64,000 nucleotides of DNA from Coriobacteriia bacterium (GCA_003149935.1 QAMH01000004.1:265160-329159), one strand, 5' to 3'; positions 41,864 to 50,955 are shown, counted from the stretch's first letter. Notes: generated by a model from the letters alone, not told the origin. Program-made: numbers and translations.

Positions 41864-44800
41864 GACTGTCGTCCTTTCGTCTGCACGGCATAGGCTTTGT
41901 CGGCGATGGATGCCGCCGAGGGGCGGTGGCTCACCAGCACGACGGTTCTGCCATCCCTGTTTTCCGAGAGACTGCGGAGTATGACCGTTTCATTTAGGCT
42001 GTCAAGGTTGCTCGTGGGCTCGTCGAGCAGGATGAGGGGAGCATCATGGAGCAGCACCCGTGCCAGGCCAAGCCGCTGCCGCTCGCCACCGGATAAGCTG
42101 TTTCCGATGGCACCGATAGGCGTATCGAGTCCATCGGGTAGTCGGTCGACGAAGTTTGCCAGGGAAACCTTCTCCAGGACTTCGTGAAGCTCGTCGTCTG
42201 TGGCCTGCGGTTTGGCCATGAGGAGGTTATCACGGATCGTGCCGTCAAACAGGAACGTCTCCTGGGTCATGAAGCCTTCAATACCCCTCAAGGATGTCGT
42301 GTTGACATGGCGAACGTTACGGTCCGAGACTCGCACCTGGCCGCTGTCCGCATCCCAGAAACGCATGAGCAGCTTCAGCAGCGTTGACTTTCCGGCGCCG
42401 CTTTTACCCTCGATGCGAACGATGCTGCCTGGTTCGATTGTCAGGTTCACGTCGTCGAGTATGGGGGTGTCACCGTAGGAGAAATCCACGGATCGCAGCT
42501 CGGCTCCCGTGAAGCCATCGACGTCCTTTCCGTCGCGCACCTCTTCGGTGACCGGCTCCTCGGCCAGCAAGTCCAGTACGCGGCTGCCGCAGGCCAGCGT
42601 CTGCTGCAGGGTGGTTCCCAGGTTTGCCACCGCGATGACGGGGCCGAAGGAGGACATGAGCGCGGCAACGGCGAGCAGGGCGGGCCCGAAGGCGAGCTGG
42701 CCGGTCGCCACCAAGAACGCCGCCAGGGCGAGCATGGCCAGGTCGAAGACCATGACGAGGGTTCCCGTGAGTGCCATGGAGCAGGCGGTCCGCCGTTTGA
42801 GGGAGTCCTCGGCCTCCATCAGGGCATGCGTTCGTTTCTCGAGCTCGCGGCGGCGCTCCCGGGATTGCCCGAACTGGAGGATTTCGGGGAGGCCGCGCAG
42901 GCTGTCCAGGACGAAGGTGTTCATAGCACCGATGTGACGGCGCACGCTGTCGCCGAGCGTTCCGGCCGAGCGCGAGGAAAGCCAGGGGACGGCCACTCCC
43001 ATCACCAGGTAGGCGCAGGCGGCGAGTACGGCAAGGATGGGGGATTGGGAGGCGATGAACACGGTCATTCCCGTTGACACGATGAGCGCGATGGCCGCCG
43101 GTGAGATCGTATGGGCGAAGAACACCTCGAGGAGCTCGACGTCGGACGTCATGAGCGAGACGAGGTTGCCCTTGTCACGTCCCTCGAGCCTGGCCGGAGC
43201 CAGCTTGCGCATCACGGCGAACAGGCGGTCGCGTACGAGGGCGAGGACGCGAAACGCGAGATAATGGTTGCAGAGCTGCTCGCCATAACGCAAAGGCCCG
43301 CGGACGATGCCGCATATCGCCACCGCCATGGCTGCCGCCATCCAGTCCATTTCGGCGCCCTGGCCGACCAGGTCGAGCAAGCTGTAGCTCGCGAACACGG
43401 TCAGGAAGATGGCTGCGCCAAATCCGAGGACTCCCAGCACGATGGCCATGGCGAGGACCGGCAGCAGGGGAGTGACGAGCCTCAGCAGCCGGGCCATGAC
43501 GCTCAGGTGCGAGCGATGGGTGCCGCCGATGGCATCGGGAACGGTCGTGGCGGGCTCGCCCCCCTCGTCTTCCTCGTCGATGACGGCGATTTCTCCGGTA
43601 TCCGTGGCGGGTGCCTGCGCGAACGACTCGAGCCGGGACTGCTCGTCCCAAAGTCGCCCGTAGGCACCTCCCGCAGCGCTCAGCTCGTCATGGGTACCGG
43701 ACTCGACGACGCGTCCATCGGCAAGGACGTAGATACGCCCGGCGTTCCTCAGCGCCGCGAGGCGGTGGGTGATCATGATTACGGTCTTGGTATCTGCGAG
43801 TTGCCTCACCAGCTCGATGATGGCCGCCTCGCTCTCGGCGTCAATGTTGGAAGTCGCCTCGTCCAGGATGTACACCGGCGTGTCGTGCAGGAGCGCTCGT
43901 GCCATCGCCAACCGTTGACGTTGGCCACCGGAGAGGTTCGTCCCTTCGGCGGCCACCGGGGCCTGCAGGCCACCTGTGCGACGCACGAGTCCCTCGAGGC
44001 GACAGCGGTGCAGGACGTCCCAGAGCTCTTCGTCCGTGGCATCGGGTTTTGCCAGGCGCAGGTTTGATGCCACGGTGCCTTCGAACAGGTAGCTCGCAAA
44101 CGGAACGTATGTGATCGTCTCGCGCAGCGATGTACGGGATATGTCGCGCAGGGGGATGCCGCCGATGCTGACGTTGCCCGCGTAGCGGTCAAGTGACCTG
44201 GAGAGTATGCCGGCCAAGGTGGACTTGCCGGAGCCGCTTTCGCCGGTTATGCCGACGAAGGAGCCCTGGGGGATGGTGATGTCGACATCGCTTAGCACGT
44301 TACGGTCGCCATCGTAGGAGTACGAGATGTCGTGGCATTCGATCTGCACGTTGCCGTGGTCAACCGTGCGCTCTCCGCTAGGAGGGGTCGGCGTGTCAAG
44401 GATTTTGAACATCCTGTCGGCTGCCGCCATCCCGCTCATGGCCGTATGGAAAAACGAGCCCAGGGCGCGCATGGGCAAGAAGAACTCGGCCGACAGGAAG
44501 GTGATGGCAAAGACCGCTCCGAACGAGGCGTTGCCTTGCGAGAGCTGCACGAGGGCCATGATGATTCCCGCGGCCGCGCCGCAGAAGGCGAAGAGATCCA
44601 TCACGGTGATGGAGTTGAGCTGCATGACGAGCAGGCGCATGGTGGCCTGCCTGAAGCTCTCGGCCTCCCGGTTCATGGCCTCATGACGGCGCTGGTCGGC
44701 TTGGAAGATTTTGAGGGTGGTGAGTCCCTGGATGCTTTCCAGGAAGAAGGATCCCAAATCGGTGTAGGAGCCCCAGTAGTTGCCCATGACGCGTTTGGCG

Positions 44801-45336
44801 ATCCTTTGCACCGCGACGATGGATAGGGGGATGAGGGGCACGCAAACCAGGAGGGTGATTGCCGTGGGCAGCGAGAGCGGAGCGAGACATGCGAAGAGCG
44901 TGAGCGGCGCCACCACCGCGTAGAAGAGCTGGGGAAGGTAGGAACCGAAGTAGGTCTCCAGATGTTCGACGCCCTCCACGCTCACCTGCAGGGCCTCGCT
45001 CGGCGTGGTGCTTTCGCGATAGGACGGCCCCAGGTCCACAAGCTTGGCGTATATCGCCTGGCGGATGGTGCTCTTGGCCGCGTTGGCCGCCCTCTGGCCC
45101 ATGCGTTGTGTCCCCATCTGGCAAAAGAAGCGTACAGCCAGCGTGAGCAGGGCGACGACGAGCAGGATCGCGACGTGCGAGGCCTGCAGGGTATTCTCGA
45201 GGAGTCCCTGCAGGAAAAGGCCGATGAGGATGAACAACACGATATTTGCGACGAGTGCTATCCATTGCAGGGCCACGTCGGCGCCGATGTAGCGACGTGC
45301 GTTGGTGACCATGGTAATGAGTCGTTTGTTGAACAC
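41860..45336 (-). CDS. Fused double ABC exporter, CydDC-like
   Basis: A 1158-residue protein in which two complete half-exporters are joined. Half 1: six helices in residues 20-300, Walker A GESGSGKST near 364, signature LSGGQRQRL near 466, Walker B YILDEATSNID. Half 2: six helices from about 630 to 910, Walker A GKSGAGKST near 976, signature LSGGERQRL near 1080, Walker B LILLDEPTSNLD. A 40-residue acidic linker joins them. In CydDC the halves are separate genes that export thiols or bind haem for cytochrome bd assembly. Here it lies between YbaN (DUF454) and YgbA genes, suggesting haem, iron or NO-linked work. GTG start behind AGGAGA. Confidence 0.88.
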   Translation of the reverse strand: MFNKRLITMVTNARRYIGADVALQWIALVANIVLFILIGLFLQGLLENTLQASHVAILLVVALLTLAVRFFCQMGTQRMGQRAANAAKSTIRQAIYAKLVDLGPSYRESTTPSEALQVSVEGVEHLETYFGSYLPQLFYAVVAPLTLFACLAPLSLPTAITLLVCVPLIPLSIVAVQRIAKRVMGNYWGSYTDLGSFFLESIQGLTTLKIFQADQRRHEAMNREAESFRQATMRLLVMQLNSITVMDLFAFCGAAAGIIMALVQLSQGNASFGAVFAITFLSAEFFLPMRALGSFFHTAMSGMAAADRMFKILDTPTPPSGERTVDHGNVQIECHDISYSYDGDRNVLSDVDITIPQGSFVGITGESGSGKSTLAGILSRSLDRYAGNVSIGGIPLRDISRTSLRETITYVPFASYLFEGTVASNLRLAKPDATDEELWDVLHRCRLEGLVRRTGGLQAPVAAEGTNLSGGQRQRLAMARALLHDTPVYILDEATSNIDAESEAAIIELVRQLADTKTVIMITHRLAALRNAGRIYVLADGRVVESGTHDELSAAGGAYGRLWDEQSRLESFAQAPATDTGEIAVIDEEDEGGEPATTVPDAIGGTHRSHLSVMARLLRLVTPLLPVLAMAIVLGVLGFGAAIFLTVFASYSLLDLVGQGAEMDWMAAAMAVAICGIVRGPLRYGEQLCNHYLAFRVLALVRDRLFAVMRKLAPARLEGRDKGNLVSLMTSDVELLEVFFAHTISPAAIALIVSTGMTVFIASQSPILAVLAACAYLVMGVAVPWLSSRSAGTLGDSVRRHIGAMNTFVLDSLRGLPEILQFGQSRERRRELEKRTHALMEAEDSLKRRTACSMALTGTLVMVFDLAMLALAAFLVATGQLAFGPALLAVAALMSSFGPVIAVANLGTTLQQTLACGSRVLDLLAEEPVTEEVRDGKDVDGFTGAELRSVDFSYGDTPILDDVNLTIEPGSIVRIEGKSGAGKSTLLKLLMRFWDADSGQVRVSDRNVRHVNTTSLRGIEGFMTQETFLFDGTIRDNLLMAKPQATDDELHEVLEKVSLANFVDRLPDGLDTPIGAIGNSLSGGERQRLGLARVLLHDAPLILLDEPTSNLDSLNETVILRSLSENRDGRTVVLVSHRPSAASIADKAYAVQTKGRQS

Positions 45337-45373
45337 GGATTCTCCTACCTGACGGATGCCCGATCTTTGATCG

Positions 45374-45862
45374 TTAGTCCTCCTGCAGCGCTTGCTGCCG
45401 CTGCAGCACGTTTGCCTGGGGCCTGTCCGTCTTCACGATGAAGCCGAAGTAGACGATGTGGCCGATGAAGATGATGGCCACGACGATGCGCCCGATGGGT
45501 ACCGACCCCATGAGCGCGAAGGACACGGCGAGGAGGAGCGTGATGGGGGCGAGGAGCTTGAGTTTGGCCACGATGGTCATGGACTTGCGCGTCAGCAGGC
45601 CCTCGAACACCGATTTGTAGAGTTTGGTCGACTGGAACCACGCGTTGAGCTTGCGTGAGCTGCGAGCAAAGCAGAAGGCCGCCAAGAGGATGAACGGCGT
45701 GGTGGGGATGAGGGGAAGTATGGCACCCAGGACGCCAAGCCCAAAACTGATAAGACCACCTGCACCCCAGAGCCACGAGGCGAGGGTTCGCCTGCGCGTG
45801 GGGCTTGCGTCGCCAGACGCATCGTTAACGGGGGATAGCAAACGCGTGAAGTTGTGTTCCAT
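45374..45862 (-). CDS. YbaN/DUF454-family inner-membrane protein
   Basis: A 162-residue membrane protein with about four helices. The family motif is LGVLGAILPLIPTTPFILLAAFCFARSS (residues about 42-69), followed by LNAWFQSTKLYKSVF. The function of YbaN is not known; homologues cluster with haem and iron genes. It is the first gene of a three-gene operon with the fused ABC exporter and YgbA; 38 bp separate it from the exporter. Direct and inverted AGTTA repeats lie just upstream. Confidence 0.88.
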   Translation of the reverse strand: MEHNFTRLLSPVNDASGDASPTRRRTLASWLWGAGGLISFGLGVLGAILPLIPTTPFILLAAFCFARSSRKLNAWFQSTKLYKSVFEGLLTRKSMTIVAKLKLLAPITLLLAVSFALMGSVPIGRIVVAIIFIGHIVYFGFIVKTDRPQANVLQRQQALQED

Positions 45863-45880
45863 GAGTCCACCTTATCTATG

Positions 45881-45908
45881 AGTTAGCTGAAATTAACTAT
45901 AAGTTAGC
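45881..45908 (-). promoter_or_regulatory. AT-rich operator-like repeats before the YbaN operon
   Basis: AGTTAGC occurs at 45881 and 45902, 21 bp apart (two helical turns). TAACT-ATA-AGTTA at 45894-45906 is a perfect inverted repeat. The region is AT-rich in a GC-rich setting and directly upstream of the operon start at 45862. A DtxR/Fur-like metal regulator would suit the operon content, but the sequence is not a consensus box I can name. Confidence 0.45.
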
Positions 45909-46056
45909 AGAATCTTACTTAAAAATGCAAACATCTGTAACTGGGATGTTTCTAAGAATATGGTTACTCTATGCGAGCTCGTGACCTGCAGAATGCGGAG
46001 AGGGTGAGTCTCGAAGCATCTCTTCTCGCGTTAACATCATCGAAATCTCCCGTGGC

Positions 46057-46103
46057 TACAATGCGGGTGCATGGCGGGATGCCCTCGTCGGGACGGGCAT
46101 TCC
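46057..46103 (+). promoter_or_regulatory. purF: purF leader: -10-like box and hairpin
   Basis: TACAAT at 46057-46062 is a plausible -10. GGGATGCCC (from 46076) can pair with GGGCATTCC (to 46103) with one wobble. No purine riboswitch core is visible, and the best -35 (TTAACA at 46031) is 20 bp away, so confidence is low. Confidence 0.3.
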
Positions 46104-46137
46104 GTCGTGCCATGTCATCGAGGCATCGGGAGGTATC

Positions 46138-47514
46138 TTGAGTACGGACACCATGGAAGAGGCCTGCGGGGTCTTTGGCATCTACGCGCCGGGCAAGGAC
46201 GTTGCCCGCATGACGGGCTTTGGCCTGCAGGCACTGCAGCACCGGGGGCAGGAAAGCGCGGGCATTGCCGTGGGGGATGGCGAGACGGTCAACGTCTCCA
46301 AGGACCTGGGGCTCGTGACCCAGGTGTTCGATGACGAGCGTCTGGATGCCCTCGTCGGTGACGTCGCGATCGGCCATGTGCGCTATTCCACGAGCGGGTC
46401 GAAGGCCTCGTGGGAGGCGGCCCAGCCGCACATGTCGGCCATGGGCGAGGTGCTGCTCGCGCTTGCCCACAACGGTACGCTCACCAACACCAACAAGTTG
46501 CGCGCCCGGCTCATAGCCGATGGCGCCCGGCTATACTCGTCGACCGACTCCGAAGTCGCCGCCAAGCTCATCGGCATGTACACGGAGCGCACCAACCACC
46601 TGCGCGAGGGCATACGCCATGCCATGGAGCTCATGGAGGGGGCCTATGCCATGGTGCTGTGCACGGCCGATGCCCTCTACGCGTTTCGCGACCCTCACGG
46701 CATCCGCCCGCTGTGCATTGGCGAGCTGCCCGACGATGCCGGCTGGGTCATCTCGTCGGAGACCTGCGGGCTGGATATCGTCGGCGCCACTTACGTGCGT
46801 GACGTCGAACCGGGCGAGGTCGTGCACGTCAACGACGAAGGCATGCGCTCGTTTATTGCCGTCGAGCCCGCCAGGCGCACCTCGTGCATCTTCGAGTACG
46901 TGTACTTCGCCCGGCCCGACAGCGTGATAGATGGCCAGAGCGTCTACCAGGCACGACGCGATACCGGACGCATCCTCGCCCGCGAGAATCCCGTGGAGGC
47001 GGACCTCGTGCTCGGCGTTCCCGATTCCGGCGTCCCGGCAGCCCTCGGCTACGCCGCCGAAAGTGGCATCGAGTACACCGACGGCATCGTGAAGAACCGC
47101 TACGTGGGCCGTACCTTCATCCAACCCACCGACGAGATGCGTCAGCTCGGCATCAGGCTCAAGCTCAATCCGCTACCCGATGTGATCGCGGGAAGGCGGC
47201 TCGTCGTCATCGACGACTCCATCGTGCGTGGCAGCACCTCGCGCAAGCTCGTGGCGATGCTGCGCGATGCGGGAGCCGCCGAGGTGCACCTGCGCATCAC
47301 GAGCCCGGAGGTGTTGTGGCCCTGCTTCTACGGCATCGACACGGCCACGCGTGAGCAGCTCATCGCGGCGAACATGGATCTCGCGCAGATGAACGAGTGG
47401 ATCGGATCGGATTCGCTCGCGTTTCTCTCCCTTGCCGGATTGCGCGAGGCGGTTTCCGGTGCGCGCCATCCCTCCTTCTGCGAGGCCTGCTTCACCGGCG
47501 AGTATCCCGTCTGA
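46138..47514 (+). CDS. purF: Amidophosphoribosyltransferase
   Basis: A 458-residue enzyme for the first committed step of purine synthesis: PRPP + glutamine to phosphoribosylamine. The N-terminal nucleophile Cys is C10 after a short propeptide (MSTDTMEEA-C-GVFG), followed by ALQHRGQESAGIA and GHVRYSTSG of the glutaminase domain. The PRPP loop is VVIDDSIVRGST near 356-367. C250, C396, C448 and C451 match the four [4Fe-4S] ligands of the Bacillus-type enzyme, so this is the oxygen-sensitive FeS form. TTG start behind GGGAGGT. No other pur genes are adjacent. Confidence 0.96.
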   Translation: MSTDTMEEACGVFGIYAPGKDVARMTGFGLQALQHRGQESAGIAVGDGETVNVSKDLGLVTQVFDDERLDALVGDVAIGHVRYSTSGSKASWEAAQPHMSAMGEVLLALAHNGTLTNTNKLRARLIADGARLYSSTDSEVAAKLIGMYTERTNHLREGIRHAMELMEGAYAMVLCTADALYAFRDPHGIRPLCIGELPDDAGWVISSETCGLDIVGATYVRDVEPGEVVHVNDEGMRSFIAVEPARRTSCIFEYVYFARPDSVIDGQSVYQARRDTGRILARENPVEADLVLGVPDSGVPAALGYAAESGIEYTDGIVKNRYVGRTFIQPTDEMRQLGIRLKLNPLPDVIAGRRLVVIDDSIVRGSTSRKLVAMLRDAGAAEVHLRITSPEVLWPCFYGIDTATREQLIAANMDLAQMNEWIGSDSLAFLSLAGLREAVSGARHPSFCEACFTGEYPV

Positions 47515-47631
47515 TTTGCCGTCCTCGCCTGTAGTTATTCTGGAGCTAGAAGAATTACGGCCTTTCCCGAGGCTGCGCGTATTAAAATAGGCGAATGTGT
47601 TTCATGTAACGTTTTCGATCAGGAGGTCAAG

Positions 47632-48807
47632 ATGTTCAAAGCCAACACAGGGTACAGCACGGGCGCGTCGGCATTCGACGCGGGCAAGGAAGCCGCCGCC
47701 CAGGCGGTCGAGGGGCTGGACGCCCCCAAGGTGGCATTCGTCTACTGCAGCTGCGACTATAACGTCACGGCGGTCGTCGACGGTGTCAAGGAGGCGATTC
47801 CCGGCGTACCGGTTCTGGGCAACACCTCCTTTACTGGCGTCATCGTCTCCGATGGCGGCTACGTGGGCGGTGACGAGCCGTTCGTGGGCGTGATGGTGCT
47901 CTCGAGTCCGGAGATGGCCGTCGGCATCGCCGCGGCAGATCGCGCGCAAAACGACGATCCCTTCGAGGCCGGCCTCATCATGGCCGAGGCCGCGCTTGAC
48001 GCCGCGGGCAAGGACGTCGCCCCCGACTTCTTCTACATGGCCGCCTCTCCTGCCGAAGAGGAGCTCTACCTCAAGGGCATTTCCTCTGTCATCGGGCGCG
48101 TGCCCTTCTTCGGTGGTTCGGCTGCCGATAACTCCATCGCCGGCGAGTGGAAGCTCTACGATACCGACGAGAGCTTCGGTGACGGCTGCGTCATCGCGCT
48201 CTTCTGGGACGCTCCGGCGATGACCAACATGTTCACCGGTGCCTATCACGAGACGGACGACTTCGGCGTCATCACGAAGGTCAACGGTCTGCGCACTATC
48301 GCCGAGATCGACGGCGTGCCGGCCGCCAAGAAGTACCAGGAGTGGACCGGCTGCTCCGACGACGATATCGCCGGTGGCAACCTGCTGGCCTACTCGATCA
48401 CCTCGCCGCTCGGCGTCAAGGATCGTCTGGGCGACCTGGTCGCCATCCGCCACCCGATGAACGGCAATGACGACTTCACGATCAACGTGGGCAACAACCT
48501 GGCCGAAAAGACCTGCGTCATCCGCATGGAGGCCACGGTCGACGAACTGATTGCGTCGGTGCCCGATACGCTCGAGTCGCTCATTGACATGATGCCCGGC
48601 AAGCCCGCCGCCTTCCATCTGGTGCATTGCGGTGGTCGTCGTGCCGGTATCGACGCGCGCATTGGTGAGGTTGCCGATGCCGTTGCCAAGATCGCCGGTG
48701 ACGTACCCTACATCATGGAGTTCACCTTCGGCGAATACGGCTTCGAGTCCGACAACAACAACACCTGCGGCGGCCTCATGCTGTCGTTCACGGGCTTCAG
48801 CGAATAG
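47632..48807 (+). CDS. FIST-domain sensor protein
   Basis: A 391-residue soluble protein with FIST_N (about residues 30-220: KVAFVYCSCDYNVTAVVDGV, FFGGSAADNSIAGEWKLYDT) and FIST_C (about 225-370: KYQEWTGC, LGDLVAIRHPM, GKPAAFHLVHCGGRRAGI, CGGLMLSFTGFSE). FIST domains are small-molecule-binding sensory modules usually tied to signalling proteins; no kinase, cyclase or chemoreceptor is fused or adjacent, so it acts alone or with distant partners. AGGAGG site 6 bp upstream; terminator at 49055. Confidence 0.88.
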   Translation: MFKANTGYSTGASAFDAGKEAAAQAVEGLDAPKVAFVYCSCDYNVTAVVDGVKEAIPGVPVLGNTSFTGVIVSDGGYVGGDEPFVGVMVLSSPEMAVGIAAADRAQNDDPFEAGLIMAEAALDAAGKDVAPDFFYMAASPAEEELYLKGISSVIGRVPFFGGSAADNSIAGEWKLYDTDESFGDGCVIALFWDAPAMTNMFTGAYHETDDFGVITKVNGLRTIAEIDGVPAAKKYQEWTGCSDDDIAGGNLLAYSITSPLGVKDRLGDLVAIRHPMNGNDDFTINVGNNLAEKTCVIRMEATVDELIASVPDTLESLIDMMPGKPAAFHLVHCGGRRAGIDARIGEVADAVAKIAGDVPYIMEFTFGEYGFESDNNNTCGGLMLSFTGFSE

Positions 48808-48836
48808 CGCAGGGCTTTCGACCGGGGCGCTCGCCA

Positions 48837-49015
48837 GATTGCGCCATCGTCATTTCGACCGATGCGACCGTTGGGTTGCGTCATCGTCATCTCGACCGAT
48901 GCGACCGTTGGGTAGCGTTGTTGTCGACTGGAGCGGCCGTTGGGTTGCGTTGTTGTCATCTCGACCGAAGGCGCGCAGCGCCGGAGTGGAGAGATCTTCT
49001 AAAGCTGGAGAGATT
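48837..49015. repeat. Tandem GACCG...CCGTTGGG repeats
   Basis: CCGTTGGG recurs at 48868, 48905 and 48937, separated by TTGCGTCATCGTCATCTCGA-like segments (periods 37 and 32). The last unit runs into GGCGC-GCA-GCGCC and a CGGAGTGGAGAGATCT segment. Degenerate tandem array downstream of the FIST gene, no coding frame. Confidence 0.6.
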
Positions 49016-49054
49016 TCTCGACTTCGCTGTGCTGTGCTCGAAATGCTGAAAGGG

Positions 49055-49090
49055 AAGGGGTCGCCATCACGGCGACTCCTTCTTCTTTTG
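49055..49090 (+). terminator. Rho-independent terminator downstream of FIST gene
   Basis: AAGGGGTCGCC (49055-49065), loop ATCAC, GGCGACTCCTT (49071-49081), one wobble pair, then CTTCTTTTG. Confidence 0.75.
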
Positions 49091-49205
49091 CGCGAAGAGG
49101 AAGTAGGGGGATGACGCGCATTGACGTTCGAAACGCGTGCAATGTGCCCCATTCGCACATCTCTGTCACTGCTAAATAAAACGCAAACTGCTCTGAATTA
49201 CATGC

Positions 49206-49224
49206 TATAATCGAACAAATGTTC
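49206..49224 (+). promoter_or_regulatory. -10 box with adjacent LexA (SOS) box
   Basis: TATAAT (49206-49211), one base, then GAACAAATGTTC (49213-49224), the same 19-bp module as at 19982-20000. Upstream of the toxin-antitoxin pair at 49337. Confidence 0.72.
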
Positions 49225-49282
49225 TGGTTGGAAGCCTCCTAACTTCGATGAGAAGGACAGCCTCTCGAAGGTCAGGAGGTCA

Positions 49283-49311
49283 TTGTGCGCACGCGTTCCA
49301 TTCCGTATAAT
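49283..49311 (+). promoter_or_regulatory. Second promoter of the toxin-antitoxin pair
   Basis: TTGTGC (49283-49288), 17-bp spacer, TATAAT (49306-49311), overlapping the palindrome ATTACGTAAT (49309-49318). A basal promoter controlled by the RHH antitoxin is likely. A 19-codon GTG frame starting at 49284 behind AGGAGG also overlaps it and may be a leader peptide. Confidence 0.55.
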
Positions 49312-49336
49312 TACGTAATACGAAATAGGGTAGACC

Positions 49337-49606
49337 ATGTTTGAGGTAATGGTGCATCCTCACGCCCTGAAGCACGGGATTTCCGAGTCGGACATCCTGC
49401 ATGCGTGGGAGAACTTCATCGCGAAGCAACGGAGGGCGGCGCCACGGGAAGGTGAGATCGTTGCCATAAGCGTGACAGCGAATGGAACGATGATTCAACT
49501 TATCGCAAAAGATCTCGGGGATGTGCTTTTGATCTTTCATACCATGGCTCCGCCTTCGGAGAAAGTAATGAGGGAATTGGGTCTGAAAAGGAGGCGGGCG
49601 CGATGA
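49337..49606 (+). CDS. Candidate BrnT-like/DUF4258-type toxin
   Basis: An 89-residue basic protein of the small RelE/BrnT-like kind: VMVHPHALKHGISESDILHA, then EGEIVAISVTANGTMIQLIA, DLGDVLLIFHTMAPPSEKVM and a C-terminal KRRRAR. Similar actinobacterial proteins (HALKHGI...DILHA at the start, a central beta-sheet) pair with RHH or CopG antitoxins. It overlaps the next gene by 4 bp. Ribonuclease activity is inferred from the fold type only. The SOS box and a second promoter lie upstream. Confidence 0.65.
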   Translation: MFEVMVHPHALKHGISESDILHAWENFIAKQRRAAPREGEIVAISVTANGTMIQLIAKDLGDVLLIFHTMAPPSEKVMRELGLKRRRAR

Positions 49607-49890
49607 TGACGGCAGAAGAAATCGAGGAGCGCCTTGGTATCTCACAAGCGCAAGTCGAGGAGTGGTCGGCGGCATGGGAGCGTGGTGAGCTTCCTGGAGA
49701 GCCCGTGGGCGAGGTCATATACGGGCGTCCCCTGAAGTTTGGCGAGCCCTTGCAGGTCGTGACCTTCAAGGATACCGAGCAACATATCAACGCCATGGAC
49801 AGGCGTGCCAGCGAGCTTGGGTTCAAGCGCTCCGATTATCTACGCTGGCTCATCTCTCAGGACCTCGCGGCTGCCGGCCTTGCCTCGTAG
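49603..49890 (+). CDS. RHH-type antitoxin
   Basis: A 95-residue protein. The N-terminal half has an HTH-like segment (TAEEIEERLGISQAQVEEWS) and a toxin-contact region; the last 30 residues (HINAMDRRASELGFKRSDYL, then RWLISQDL) are a ribbon-helix-helix module as in CopG/BrnA antitoxins. It overlaps the toxin gene by 4 bp (ATGA). Expected to neutralise the toxin and repress the promoter at 49283 through the ATTACGTAAT palindrome. Confidence 0.65.
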   Translation: MMTAEEIEERLGISQAQVEEWSAAWERGELPGEPVGEVIYGRPLKFGEPLQVVTFKDTEQHINAMDRRASELGFKRSDYLRWLISQDLAAAGLAS

Positions 49891-49932
49891 TCCTGCGTGG
49901 TATCGAATGAGAGTACTGGGGACCCGTTTGGA

Positions 49933-50865
49933 TTACTCGTGCACCCAACGGAGGGGCACGGATGCCTCGTCTGCCAATGCGTGACGGCAATCCTCGAATG
50001 CCCTGTGGCATGCCTCGTAGACATCGCCCGTGAACTCGTCGTGATAGAAGGCGCTGATGACGAAGCCGAAGTTCATGTCGCGTATGGGCAGGATAGTGAG
50101 GGGACCCTCGAACATCGTGGCGTTCATGTTCGAGATGAACGCGACACAGTCCTCGGTGCGCAGCTTCAGGTAGAGCAGGTCCATGTCCATGTAGAGCTCC
50201 TCGGCCTCGGCGACGATCTCGTCATCCACGAAGGGGCGTACCTGTTCGGCAAGTCCCGAGGACAGGTAGCTGTCGGGAATGAGCAGCTTTTGGTCGCGCA
50301 AGTCATCGAGGGTTATGCCATCGGTCATGGATGCCAGGGGGTTCTCGCGGTTGCATACGATGACGAACTGGTCGTGGTAGATGGGCGTGGACCGGTAGTT
50401 GGATGAAATCGAACTATCCACGTTGATCCCAATCGCCACGTCGACGTTGTGTTCCTCCAGTGCTTGTCGAAGCTCGCCGTATTTCATGCACAGGAGCGAG
50501 AGGCGGATGTTGGGATGCTCCTTGGCCATGGAGTTCACGAATCGTACGAGGAAGGGACGCGCGCCGTTGCGCAGGTAGCCGATGCGCACGAGCTCGCCGC
50601 CTGTGCTGGAGACGGCTCTCACGCGCTCTCGTGCCAGGTTCCATCCGCGTAAAAGGGACTGCGCCTCCTGGAGGAAGACCTCTCCGGCGTCCGTCAGCTC
50701 GACACCGTGCGTGTTGCGCACGAGGAGGAGTGCGCCGAGCGACTCCTCAAGCGCGGCCATGTGACGACTTATAACCGAGCGGCTCACGAAGAAATGCTCC
50801 GCAGTGCGCCGAAAGCTCAGGCTACGCGCCAAGTGGACAAACTCGTCAAGATACTCGAAATTCAT
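49933..50865 (-). CDS. LysR-family transcriptional regulator
   Basis: A 310-residue LysR protein: HTH in residues 1-60 (MNFEYLDEFVHLARSLSFRR, TAEHFFVSRSVISRHMAALE, LLVRNTHGVELTDAG), then two-lobed effector domain from about 90 to 300 (ELVRIGYLRNGARPFLVRFV). The start at 50865 gives the canonical N-terminus; upstream in-frame codons are not family-like. No divergent gene is adjacent (the next gene upstream, at 51010, is on the same strand), so the target is not evident. Confidence 0.92.
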   Translation of the reverse strand: MNFEYLDEFVHLARSLSFRRTAEHFFVSRSVISRHMAALEESLGALLLVRNTHGVELTDAGEVFLQEAQSLLRGWNLARERVRAVSSTGGELVRIGYLRNGARPFLVRFVNSMAKEHPNIRLSLLCMKYGELRQALEEHNVDVAIGINVDSSISSNYRSTPIYHDQFVIVCNRENPLASMTDGITLDDLRDQKLLIPDSYLSSGLAEQVRPFVDDEIVAEAEELYMDMDLLYLKLRTEDCVAFISNMNATMFEGPLTILPIRDMNFGFVISAFYHDEFTGDVYEACHRAFEDCRHALADEASVPLRWVHE

Positions 50866-50955
50866 CACATCACCCGGATTGGTTCGACCTCTCATTTGAG
50901 GTCTCATGATAGCAAGGAAGAGGAATGGCGCCTGCCTGAAAGGCGCCACATAGCG

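Noticed and set aside
43111..44067. 318-codon plus-strand frame inside the fused ABC exporter
   Set aside because: Opposite strand of both ATPase and membrane domains of a clear gene, no start signal or domain.
46000..46137. Purine riboswitch before purF
   Set aside because: No conserved three-way-junction core; only a simple hairpin is present.
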